The notes beneath the pieces were generated by a model that ran no database searches, had not been told where the DNA came from, and saw nothing but the letters and a program-made list of their open reading frames with translations. From Triticum aestivum (taxonomy: Eukaryota; Streptophyta; Magnoliopsida; Poales; Poaceae): DNA of 64,000 bases. This document shows, piece by piece, positions 48,115-59,499 of the stretch (position 1 is its first letter; each line of letters begins with the position of its first letter). Location: contig NC_057800.1 of the NCBI RefSeq assembly GCF_018294505.1, forward strand, positions 477,090,530 through 477,154,529, in the 5' to 3' direction. The position numbers and the translations under genes are program-made.

Positions 48115-49841
48115 TGTTGGGGAACATAGTAATTTCAAAAAAAAAATCCTACGCACACGCAAGATCATGGTGATGCATAGCAACGAGGGAAGAGTGTGAT
48201 CTACGTACCCTTGTAGACCGATAGCGGAAGCGTTAGCCCAACGCGGTTGATGTAGTCGTACGTCTTCACGGCCCGACCGATCAAGCACCGAAACTACGGC
48301 ACCTCCGAGTTCTAGCACACGTTCAGCTCGATGACAATCCCCGGACTCCGATCCAGCAAAGTGTCGGGGAAGAGTTCTGTTAGCACGACGGCGTGGTGAC
48401 GATCTTGATGTACTACCGTCGCAGGGCTTCTCCTAAGCACCGCTACAATATTATCGAGGATTATGATGGAAAGGGGCACCGCACACGGCTAAGAATATAA
48501 TCACGTGGATCAACTTGTGTCTAGAGGTGCCCCCCTGCCCCCGTATATAAAGGAGCAAGGGAGGAGGAGGCCGGCCCTAGGAGGGGGCGCGCCAAGTGTG
48601 GAGTCATACTAGGACTCCCTTGTCCTAGTAGGATTCCACCTCCCATATGGAATAGGAAAAGAGGAAGGGAAAAGGAGAAGGAAGGAAGGGGGCACCTCCC
48701 TTCCCTAGTCCAATTCGGACCAGACCAAGGGGAGGGGTGCGGCCACCCTTGAGGCCCTTTTTCTTCTTTCCCGTATGGCCCAATAAGGCCCAATACGTAT
48801 TCCCGTAACTCTCCGGTACTCCGAAAAATACCCGAATCACTCGGAACCTTTCCGATGTCCGAATATAGTCGTCCAATATATCAATCTTTACGTCTCGACC
48901 ATTTTGAGACTCCTCGTCATGTCCCCGATCTCATCCGGGACTCCGAACTCCTTTGGTACATCAAAACTCATAAACTCATAATATAACTGTCATCGAAACC
49001 TTAAGCGTGCGGACCCTACGGGTTCGAGAACAATGTATACATGACTGAGACACGTCTCCAGTCAATAACCAATAGCGGAACCTGGATGCTCATATTGGCT
49101 CCTACATATTCTACGAAGATCTTTATCGGTCAGACCGCATAACAACATACGTTGTTCCCTTTGTCATCGGTATGTTACTTGCCCGAGATTGGATCGTCGG
49201 TATCTTAATACCTAGTTCAATCTATTTACCGGCAAGTCTCTTTACTCGTTCCGTAATACATCATCTCACAACTAACTCATTAGTTGCAATGCTTGCAAGG
49301 CTTATGTGATGTGCATTACCGAGAGGGCCCAGAGATACCTCTCCGACAATCGGAGTGACAAATCCTAATCTCAAAATACGCCAACCCAACATGTACCTTT
49401 GTAGACACCTGTAGAGCTCCTTTATAATCACCCAGTTACGTTGTGATGTTTGGTAGCACACAAAGTGTTCCTCCGGCAAACGGGAGTCGCATAATCTCAT
49501 AGTCATAGGAACATGTATAAGTCATGAAGAAAGCAATAGCAACATACTAAATGATCGGGTGCTAAGCTAATGGAATGGGTCATGTCAATCACATCATTCT
49601 CCTAATGATGTGATCCCGTTAATCAAATAACAACTCTTTTGTTTATGGTTAGGAAACATAACCATCTTCGATTAACGAGCTAGTCAAGTAGAGGCATACT
49701 AGTGACACTCTGTTTGTCTATGTATTCACACATGTATTATGTTTCCGGTTAATACAATTCTACCATGAATAATAAACATTTATCATGATATAAGGAAATA
49801 AATAATAACTTTATTATTGCCTCTAGGGCATATTTCCTTCA
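48115..49841 (-). repeat. 3' LTR of the right-copy Angela
   Basis: 1727 bases, TGTTGGGGAACATAG to GCATATTTCCTTCA. Minus-strand TATATA at 48544-48549. It differs from the other LTR of the same element at scattered positions. Confidence 0.95.
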
Positions 49842-50146
49842 GTCTCCCACTTGCACTAGAGTCAATAATCTAGTTCACATCGCCATGTGATTCAACACTA
49901 AGAGTTCACATCACCATGTGATTAACACCCATAGTTCACATCGTCATGTGACCTATACCCAAATGGTTTACTAGAGTCAATAATCTAGTTCACATCATTT
50001 ATGTGATTAACACCCAAAGAGTACTAAGGTGTGATCATGTTTTGCTTGTGAGATAATTTTAGTCAACGGGTCTGTCACATACAGATCCGTAAGTATTTTG
50101 CGAATTCTATGTCTATAATGCTCTGCACGGAGCTACTCTAGCTAAT
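49842..50146 (-). other. Angela 3' untranslated region with hairpin array (right copy)
   Basis: Counterpart of 3295-3600: polypurine tract next to the LTR, then four TCACAT...ATGTGA inverted repeats (49875-49890, 49906-49921, 49936-49951, 49990-50006). All four are preserved in both duplicate copies. Confidence 0.7.
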
Positions 50147-52890
50147 TGCTCCCACTTTCAATATGTATCTAGATCGAGACTTAGAGTCATCCAGATCTGT
50201 GTCAAAACTAGCATCGACGTAACTTTTTACGACGAACCTTTTGTCACCTCCATAATCGATAAATATTTCCTTATTCCACTAAGGATAATTTTGACCGTCG
50301 TCTAGTGATCTACTCTTAGATCACTATTGTACTCCCTTGCTTAACACAGTGTAGGGTATACAATAGATCTGGTACACAGCATGGCATACTTTATAGAACC
50401 TATGGCTGAGGCATAGGGAATGACTTTAATTCTCTTTCTATCTTCTGCCGTGGTCGGGCTTTGAGTCTTACTCAATTTCACACCTTGTAACACAGCCAAG
50501 AACTCTTTCTTTGACCGTTCCAATTTTTGAACTACTTCAAAATATTGTCAAGGTATGTACTCATTGAAAAAACTTATCAAGCGTCTTGATCTATCTCTAT
50601 AGATCTTGATGCTCAATATGTAAGCAGCTTTACCGAGGTCTTTCTTTGAAAAACTTCTTTCAAAACACTCCTTTATGCTTTGCAGAATAATTCTATATTA
50701 TTTCCGATCAACAATATGTCATTCACATATACTTATCAGAAATGTTGTAGTGGTCCCACTCACTTTCTTGTAAATACAAGCTTCACCGTAAGTCTGTATA
50801 AAACTATATGCTTTGATCAACTTATCAAAGCGTATATTCCAACTCCGAGATGCTTGCACCAGTCCATAGATGGATCGTTGGAGCTTGCATATTTTGTTAA
50901 CACCTTTAGGATTGACAAAACCTTCTGGTTGCATCATATACAACTCTTCTTTAAGAAATCCATTAAGGAATGCAGTTTTGTTTATCCATTTGCCAGATTT
51001 CATAAAATGCGGCAATTGCTAACATGATTCGGACAGGCTTAAGCATATATACGAGTGAGAAAATCTCATCGTAGTCAACACCTTGAACTTGTCGAAAACC
51101 TTTTGCGACAATTCTAGCTTTGTAGATAGTAACACTACTATCAGCGTCTGTCTTCCTCTTGAAGATCCATTTATTTTCTATGGCTTGCCGATCATCGGGC
51201 AAATCCATCAAAGTCCATACTTTGTTCTCATACATGGATCATATCTCAGATTTTATGGCCTCAAACCATTTCGCGGAATCTGGGCTCATCATCGCTTCCT
51301 CATAGTTCGCAAGTTCGTCATGGTCCAGTAACATGACCTCCAGAATAGGATTACCGTACCACACTGGTGCGGATCTCACTCTGGTTTTACCTACGAGGTT
51401 CGGTAGTAACTTGATCTGAAGTTACATGATCATCATCATTAGCTTCCTCACTAATCGGTCTAGTAGTCACAGGAACAGATTTCTGTGATGAACTACTTTC
51501 CAATAAGGGAGCAGGTACAGTTACCTCATCAAGTTCTACTTTCCTCCCACTCACTTCTTTCGAGAGAAACTCCTCCTCTAGAAAAACTCCGAATTTAGTA
51601 ACAAAAGTCTTGCCTTCAGATTTGTGATAGAAGGTGTACCCAACAGTCTCCTTTGGGTATCATATGAAGACATATTTCTCCAATTTGGGTTTGAGCTTAT
51701 CAGGATGAAACTTTTTCATATAAGCATCACAATCCCAAACTTTAAGAAACGACAACTTTGGTTTCTTGCCAAACCACAGTTCAGATTGTGTCATCTCAAC
51801 GGACTTAGATGGTGCCCTTTTAAACGTGAATGTAGTTGTCTTTAATGCATAACCCCAAAACAATAGTGGTAGATCAATAAGAGACATCATGGATCGCACC
51901 ATATCTAATAAAGTATGGTTATGATGTTTGGACACACCATTATGCTGTGGTGTTCCAGGTGGCGTGAGTAGTGAAACTATTTCACATTGTTTTAACTGAA
52001 GGGCAGACTCGTAACTCAAATATTTTACCTCTGCGATCATATCGTAGAAACTTTTATTTTCTTGTTACGATGATTCTCCACTTTACTCTAAAATTCTTTG
52101 AACTTTTCAAATATTTCAGACTTGTGTTTCATTAAGTAGATATACCATATCTGCTCAAATCATCTATGAAGGTCAGAAAATAATGATACCCGCCACGAGC
52201 CTTAACACTCATCAGATCTCATACATCAGTATGTATTATTTCCAATAAGTCAGTTGCTCGCTCCATAGTTCCGGAGAACGGCGTTTTAGTCATCTTGCCC
52301 ATGAGGCGTGGTTCGCAAGCATCAACTGATTCATAATCAAGTGATTCCAAAAACCCATTAGCATGGAGTTTCTTCATGCGCTTTACACCAATATGACCTA
52401 AACGGCAGTGCCACAAATAAGTTGCACTATCATTATTAACTTTGCATCTTTTGGTTTCAATAGTATGATTATGTGTATCACTACGATTGAGATCCAACGA
52501 ACTATTTTCATTGGGTGTGTAACCATATAAGGTTTTATTCATGTAAACAGAACAACAATTTATCCTCTTACTTAAATGAATAACCGTATTACAATAAATA
52601 TGATCAAATCATATTCATGCTCAACGCAAACACCAAATAACACTTATTCAGGTTCAACACTAATCCCGAAAGTATAGGGAGTGTGCGATGATGATCATAT
52701 CAATCTTGGAACCACTTCCAACACACATCGTCACTTCACCCTTAACCAGTCTCTGTTTATTCTGCAACTCCCGTTTCGAGTTACTAATCTTAGCAACTGA
52801 ACTAGTATCAAATACTGAGGGGTTGCTATAAACACTAGTAAAGTACACATCAATAACATGTATATCAAATATACTTATGTTCACTTTGCC
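50147..52890 (-). pseudogene. Angela pol pseudogene (right copy)
   Basis: Order on the minus strand: protease ~52890-52660 (DTSS), zinc-binding pre-integrase region ~52542-52219 (CEPRLMGK, with the second cysteine changed to arginine), integrase core to ~51660, RT ~51235-50719, truncated RNase H ~50523-50147. The integrase glutamate is lysine (complement of 51927-51929), whereas the left copy keeps glutamate. RT has YVND (complement of ATT 50721-50723), as in the left copy. Numerous stops and frameshifts. Confidence 0.9.
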
Positions 52891-53706
52891 ATCCTTCTCA
52901 TCTGCCAATCACTTGGGGTAGTTCCGCTTCCAGTGACCAGTCCCTTTGCATTAGAAACACTTAGTCTCAGGCTTAGGACCAGACTTGGGCTTCTTCACTT
53001 GAGCAGCAACTTGCTTGCTGTTCTTCTTGAAGTTCCCCTTCTTCCCTCTGCCCTTTTCTTGAAACTAGTGGTCTTGTCTACCATCAACACTTGATGTTTT
53101 TCTCGATTTCTACCTTCGTCAATTTCCGTAGTACGAAGAGCTTGGGAATCGTTTCTGTTATCCCTTGCATATCATAGTTCATCACGAAGTTCTACTAACT
53201 TGGTGATGGTGACTAGAGAATTCTGTCAATCACTATCTTATCTGGAAGATTAATTCCCACTTGATTCAAGCGATTGTAGTACTCAGACAATCTGAGCACA
53301 TGCTCACTAGTTGAGCGATTCTCCTCCATCTTTTAGCTATAAAACTTGTTGGAGACTTCATATCTCTCAACTCAGGTATTTGCTTGAAATATTAACTTCA
53401 GCTCCTGGAACATCTCATATGCTCCATGACGTTCAAAACGTCTTTGAAGTCCCGATTCTAAGCCATTAAGCATGGTGCACTAAACTATCAAGTAGTCATC
53501 ATATTGAGCTAGCCAAACGTTCATAATGTCTGCATCTGCTCCTACAATAGGTCCATCACCTAGCGGTGCATCAAGGACATAATTCTTCTGTGCAGCAATG
53601 AGGATAAACCTCAGATCACGGATCCAATCCGCATCATTGCTACTAACATCTTTCAACACAATTTTCTTTAGGAACATATCAAAATAAACACAGGGAAGCA
53701 ACAATG
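52890..53706 (-). pseudogene. Angela gag pseudogene (right copy)
   Basis: Capsid N-terminus near 53704 (LRFILIAAQKNYVLDAP) and a zinc knuckle region near 52910-52960 in which the tyrosine codon between the first two cysteines has become a stop (CF-stop-CKGTGH). Frames are otherwise broken as in the left copy, with some different lesions. Confidence 0.85.
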
Positions 53707-54931
53707 CGAGCTATTGATCTACAACATAATTTGCAAAATACTACCAGGACTAAGTTCATGATAAATTTAAGTTCAATTAATTACTTAAGACCTCCCACTT
53801 AGATAGACATCCCTCTAATCCTCTAAGTGATTACGTGATCCAAATCAACTAAACCATGTCCGATCATCACGTGAGATGGAGTAGTTCATTGGTGAACATC
53901 GCTATGTTGATCATATCTACTATATGATTCACGCTCGACCTTTCGGTCTCCATGTTCCGAGGCCATATCTGTATATGCTTGGCTCGTCAAGTATAACCTG
54001 AGTATTCTGCATGTGCAACTGTTTTGCACCCGTTGTATTTGAACGTAGAGCCTATCACACCCGATCATCACGTGGTGTCTCAGCATGAAGAACTTTTGCA
54101 ACGGTGCATACTCAGGGAGAACACTTCTTGATAATTAGTGAGAGATCATCTTATAATGCTACCGTCAATCAAAGCAAGATAAGATGCATAAAAGATAAAC
54201 ATCACATGCAATCAATATAAGTGATATGATATGGCCATCATCATCTTGTGCTTGTGATCTCCATCTTCGAAGCACCGTCGTGATCACCATCATCACCGGC
54301 GCGACACCTTGATCTCCATCGTAGCATCGTTGTCGTCTCGCCAATCTTATGCTTCCACGACTATCGCTACCGCTTAGTGATAAAGTAAAGCATTACAGCG
54401 CGATTGCATTGCATACAATAAAGCGACAACCATATGGCTCCTGCCAGTTGCCGATAACTCGGTTACAAAACATGAACATCTCATACAATAAAATTTAGCA
54501 TCATGTATTGACCATATCACATCACAACATGCCCTGCAAAAACAAGTTAGACGTCCTCTACTTTGTTGTTGCAAGTTTTACGTGGCTGCTACGGGCTTAA
54601 GCAAGAACCAATCTTACCTACGCATCAAAACCACAACGATAGTTTGTCAAGTTGGTGCTGTTTTAACCTTCGCAAGGACCGGGCGTAGCCACACTTGGTT
54701 CAACTAAAGTTGGAGAAACTGTCACCCGCTAGCCACCTTTGTGCAAAGCACGTCGGGAGAACCGCTCGCGTAAGCATACGTGTAATGTCGGTCCGGGCCG
54801 CTTCGTCCAACAATACCGCCGAACCAAAGTATGACATGCTGGTAAGCAATGTGACTTATATCGCCCACAACTCACTTGTGTTCTACTCGTGCATATAACA
54901 TCAACACATAAAACCTGGGCTCGGATGCCAC
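53707..54931 (-). other. Angela 5' leader and primer binding site (right copy)
   Basis: Untranslated leader; the primer binding site TGGCATCCGAGCC is the complement of 54918-54930, one base from the 5' LTR. Matches 7161-8388. No gene. Confidence 0.8.
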
Positions 54932-56658
54932 TGTTGGGGAACGTAGTAATTTCAAAAAAAATTCCTACGCACACGCAAGATCATGGTGATGCATAGCAAC
55001 GAGGGAAGAGTGTGATCTACGTACCCTTGTAGACCGACAACGGAAGCGTTAGCACAATGCGGTTGATGTAGTCGTACGTCTTCACGGCCCGACCGATCAA
55101 GCACCGAAACTACGGCACCTCGGAGTTCTAGCACACGTTCAGCTCGATGATGATCCTCGGACTCCGATCCAGCAAAGTGTCGGGGAAGAGTTCCGTTAGC
55201 ACGACGGCGTGGTGACGATCTTGATGTACTACCGTCGCAGGGCTTCGCCTAAGCACCGCTACAATATTGTCGAGGATTATGATGGAAGGGGGCACCGCAC
55301 ACGGCTAAGAATATGATCACGTGGATCAACTTGTGTCTAGAGGTGGCCCCCTGCCCCCATATATAAAGGAGCAAGGGAGGAGGAGGCCGGCCCTAGGAGG
55401 GGGCACGCCAAGTGTGGAGTCCTACTAGGACTCCCTAGTCCTAGTAGGATTCCACCTCCCATATGGAATAGGAAAAGAGGAAGGGAAATGGAGAAGGAAG
55501 GAAGGGGGCACCCCCCCTTCCCTAGTCCAATTCGGACCAGACCAAGGGGAGGGGTGCGGCCACCCTTTAGGCCCTTTTTCTTCTTTCCTGTATGGCCCAA
55601 TAAGGCCCAATACGTATTCCCGTAACTCTCTGGTACTCCGAAAAATACCCGAATCACTCGGAACCTTTCCGATGTCCGAATATAGTCGTCCAATATCTCG
55701 ATCTTTACGTCTCGACCATTTTGAGACTCCTCGTCATGTCCCCGATCTCATCCGGGACTCCGAACTCCTTCGGTACATCAAAACTCATAAACTCATAATA
55801 TAACTGTCATCGAAACCTTAAGCGTGCGGACCCTACAGGTTAGAGAGAAATGTAGACATGACCGAGACACGTCTCCAGTCAATAACCAATAGCGGAACCT
55901 AGATGCTCATATTGGCTCCTACATATTCTACAAAGATCTTTATCGGTCAGACCGCATAACAACATACGTTGTTCCCTTTGTCATCGGTATGTTACTTGCC
56001 CGAGATTCGATCGTCGGTATCTTAATATCTAGTTCAATCTCGTTACCGGCAAGTCTTTTTACTCGTTCCGTAATACATCATCTCACAACTAACTTATTAG
56101 TTGCAATGCTTGCAAGGCTTATGTGATGTGCATTACCGAGAGGGCCCAGAGATACCTCTCCGACAATCGGAGTGACAAATCCTAATCTCAAAATATGCCA
56201 ACCCAACATGTACCTTTGGAGACACCTGTAGAGCTCCTTTATAATCACCCAGTTACGTTGTGATGTTTGGTAGCACACAAAGTGTTCCTCCGGCAAACGG
56301 GAGTTGCATAATCTCATAGTCATAGGAACATGTATAAGTCATGAAGAAAGCAATAGCAACATACTAAACGATCGGGTGCTAAGCTAATGGAATGGGTCAT
56401 GTCAATCACATCATTCTCCTAATGATGTGATCCCGTTAATCAAATAACAACTCTTTTGTTTATGGTTAGAAAACATAACCATCTTCGATTAACGAGCTAG
56501 TCAAGTAGAGGCATACTAGTGACACTCTGTTTGTCTATGTATTCACACATGTATTATGTTTCCGGTTAATACAATTCTAGCATGAATAATAAACATTTAT
56601 CATGATATAAGGAAATAAATAATAACTTTATTATTGCCTCTAGGGCATATTTCCTTCA
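54932..56658 (-). repeat. 5' LTR of the right-copy Angela
   Basis: 1727 bases, TGTTGGGGAACG to ATTTCCTTCA. Minus-strand TATATA at 55360-55365. The point corresponding to the left-copy break is ~55283, where this LTR continues without interruption. Confidence 0.95.
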
Positions 56659-56832
56659 GGTATTACCTCCATCAAGAGGGTCCAAACCCAGGTAAACATC
56701 GTGTCCCTTATCTCCTATTACCTTCGATCCTCAGAAGCACAGTTCGGGATCCCCTACCCGAGATCGACCGGTTTTGACACCGACATTGGTGCTTTCATTG
56801 AGAGTTCCTCTGTATTGTCGGTAGAAGGATCA

Positions 56833-58144
56833 ATGGCTCGCCTTGTTGTCAATGACAAAATCACCTCTGGAAGGGCCCTAGCTCCTGGGCAGATCCTCCA
56901 GCTCGGCAGTTTCACCATGGGCACCCACCCAGCCATTAAGCCCAAGGTGGTCTCTCAGATCGCCAAAAACCATCTCCGCATCGACCCCAAAAGCGTCGAT
57001 AGGATGGATCCGGCAGATATCTCGTCTTTGAACGAACTGCTAGATTGCCTTGCCGCCCTGGTGGTCGCAACAGACTATGATCTGATTGGGCTTAAACCCG
57101 ATTAGAGGGAAATAAGGTCCCCACCTGTCACCCACCTGGTAAACAGTTGTGGTGGAGCAAGTCGAGGCTACATCTCCTCCTATGCTAAGAACAAACTATG
57201 TTCGGATCTTCGAGCCCTGCGAGCCAGATACCCATATTTGGGAAAAGACCTTTCGTCCTCCGAACATAGAATCAGGTGTTGAGCCTAAAAATTCCCAGGA
57301 CACTCCGGATCCTGTGCCAATAATCTTAGAAATCTTTCAAATTACGGATTCCACGGTGGGTCAGGGCTTGGATTTAAACCCACCCACCCACCACAAGCAA
57401 TACTCTCCAAGCAATTCCGGTCCCCCGGACATATGCAACTTAATGTATGTACGACAGCAACCTCAGGAAATAGTCCATCACTTTTGGGCTAGATTCCTAC
57501 TTGTTAAAAACAAGATTAAAGATTTTTGCGACGATGATGCGGTATCAGTCTTTTGCTGCAACTATACGGATGAAGGGATCCTCAATGCCCTCAACCGACT
57601 CTGCATACTACACTTTGCAGATTTGGCACACATAGTACAGAAGTACTGCGCAATGGAAAGCGCCTGGAATGCCCAGATAGCTCGGTGGGTACCATCGGCC
57701 TTTAAGCCACCCACCGGTCGGGCAAAAAGGATGCACCATCACGGGGCACCCAATCATCACTACACGGACAAGAAAATCAAGCCCTTAATGGGACATAGAA
57801 TTGTCCTTGATGAATGGCTCGACAAGCCTTGTCAGATACACACGACGCCAACATCCGAACCAACACATAGCCTTCGGGCATGTTGGATACTCCGGCAGGT
57901 GGCTAAGAGTGGTGAAGCCATCCTCACCAACACTACCCCAGACAAGTACTCCCTGGAGGATAACGATCTCAATGTGCTTACGGTCTTTGAGACCTTTTCT
58001 TCAAAAAATTGGCGCAAAAGGGTGCTCCGGGACCTCGCCGAAGTCAACCAAGTAGCCACAGTCAATCCTTGGAACGACATGGCGATAGCCTTCAACCTAC
58101 TGACGAACCACGGGCCCGATCAGTCCGAGCACCAGCCGCTCTAG
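56833..58144 (+). pseudogene. Tat-lineage gag region, stop-containing
   Basis: ATG 56833 (MARLVVNDKITSGRALAPGQ) opens 90 codons ending IGLKPD-stop at 57103-57105. A second frame, ~57149-58144, has a gag-like segment (YVRQQPQEIVHHFWARFLLVKNKI, a cysteine-containing stretch and DLAHIVQKYCAMESAWN) and runs into the region before protease. The first frame probably represents the N-terminal part of the polyprotein. Stops and small frame changes separate the pieces. Confidence 0.75.
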
Positions 58145-58902
58145 TTCTGAACCCAATTGTGGATGGCTTTCGGCTGACTAAAGTGCTCATGGATGGTGGC
58201 AGCGGATTAAACCTCATTTATGAGGACACGCTCGACAAAATGCAAATGGACAAGAACCACATTGAGCAGAGCAGTACAACCTTTTGAGGCATTATTCCCA
58301 GTCGAGAAGCACGATGTTCGGGAAAAATTAAACTTGATGTAGTATTCGGCACGCTTGAGAACTATAGGTCCGAAGAGTTAATATTCCAGGTGGTACCTTT
58401 CAACAGCGGATATCATGCCCTGTTGGGGCGAGACACATTCACACGCTTTCAAGCTATACCTCATTACAGGTACATGAAGCTCAAAATGCCTGGGCCCAGC
58501 GGAGTCATCACTATCGCTAGTGATCCAGACACAACGCTCCGCGCCGAAAACAAAACCGCATCCCTGGCCCTCGAGGCACTATCCGAAGCCCTCACTGCCG
58601 AGGAGCTCACCGCTCTGTGCTCCACAATGGATAGAGACGATGTAATTCTCGATAAAAGGCTTAAACCCACTTATTTCAAGCCAGCAGACGAAATAGTCAA
58701 ACTCCAAGTCCACCCGACAGATCCTAATAAAACCGCAGCCATCGAAGCACAGCTGGATCCAACGGTCGACGCCGCTCTAAGAGCATTCTTGCGCGAGAAT
58801 TGGGACATCTTCGCTTGGCACCCTTCGTATATGCCAGGAATCCCACGCAGACTGGCCGAACACAGCCTCAACATAATAAAGGGGTTCAAGCCAGTCAAGT
58901 AG
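58120..58902 (+). pseudogene. Tat-lineage protease and RT N-terminal linker
   Basis: The frame at ~58133-58287 gives PIVDGFRLTKVLMDGGSGLNLIY, an aspartic protease active-site segment of the D-G-G-S/T-S kind. A stop near 58285 follows, and the frame resumes at 58390-58902 with PFNSGYHALLGRDTFTRF and the acidic linker to DIFAWHPSYMPGIPRRLAEH, the segment that precedes RT in this lineage. Confidence 0.8.
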
Positions 58903-58939
58903 ACGCTTGGGTGATTTTCTGAACCCAAGCGACAAGCTA

Positions 58940-59499
58940 TGGGGGAGGATCTAGCCAAACTACTTGAAGCCGGATTTATTCGAGAGATAAAACACCCGGA
59001 TTGGCTAGCAAACCTGGTCATGGTGCCAAAGAAGGACAAATCCTGGCGCCTTTCTGTCGATTTAAAAGACCTCAATAAAGCCTGCCCTAAGGACCCCTTC
59101 CCACTGCCCCGCATTGACCAGATCATCGATGCAACTGCATGACACGATTCATTATGTTTCCTCGATGCATACTACGGATACCATCAAATTAAGATGAAGG
59201 AATCCTATCAAGCCGCAACGGCATTCATTACCCCATACGGGCCTTTCTGATTCAACACTATGCCTTTCGGACTCAAAAATGCCGGTGCCACCTACCAACG
59301 CATGATTCAAACATGCCTGGAAAAACAAATTGGCAAGACGGTGGGGGCATACGTAGATGATGTAGTCATCAAAACTAAACATGTCAAATCATTGGTGGAC
59401 GACTTACATCTTACATTCGACAACCTTCGAACATATGACATACGACTCAATCCGGAAAAATGTGTTTTCGCGTTCTGGCCGGAAAGCTGCTCGGGTTCA
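58940..59499 (+). pseudogene. Tat-lineage reverse transcriptase, N-terminal part
   Basis: LLEAGFIREIKHPDWLANLV, WRLSVDLKDLNKACPKDPFP, a stop after IIDATA, FLDAYYGYHQIKM, a stop in PYGPF-stop-FNTMPFGL, then YVDD at 59350-59361 and LNPEKCVFAF. It is cut at 59499 by the Athila LTR. Two stops inside the catalytic domain make it inactive although YVDD is intact. Confidence 0.9.

Larger units (their letters stand above)
48115..56658 (-). mobile_element. Complete minus-strand Angela element (right copy)
   Basis: Flanked by GGTAT (48110-48114 and 56659-56663). Two LTRs of 1727 bases each, internal region 49842-54931, total 8544 bases. The host LTR reads through cleanly when it is removed (GTAGGGTAT to TACCTCC). 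It is the paralog of 1570-8741. All genes are broken. Confidence 0.96.
47757..59499 (+). mobile_element. Tat-lineage gypsy element, interrupted by Angela and cut by Athila
   Basis: LTR start at 47757 (TGAGGGAGTCC), interrupted by a complete Angela (48115-56658), LTR end at about 56779 (TTTTGACA), then gag, protease and RT. At 59499 it is interrupted by an Athila LTR and not seen again. Lineage is assigned from the leader protein, the LMDGGSGLN protease motif and RT motifs (CPKDPFPLPRID, MPFGLKNAGATYQ, YVDD). The candidate target duplication is CTTAT at 47752-47756; its partner would be outside the window. Confidence 0.85.

Noticed and set aside
1..55283. The long duplicate explained as an assembly artefact
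   Set aside because: The copies differ by scattered substitutions and small indels (for example the microsatellite and the integrase codon) and the join carries a templated filler, which an overlap error would not create. Reads across the join would still be worth checking.
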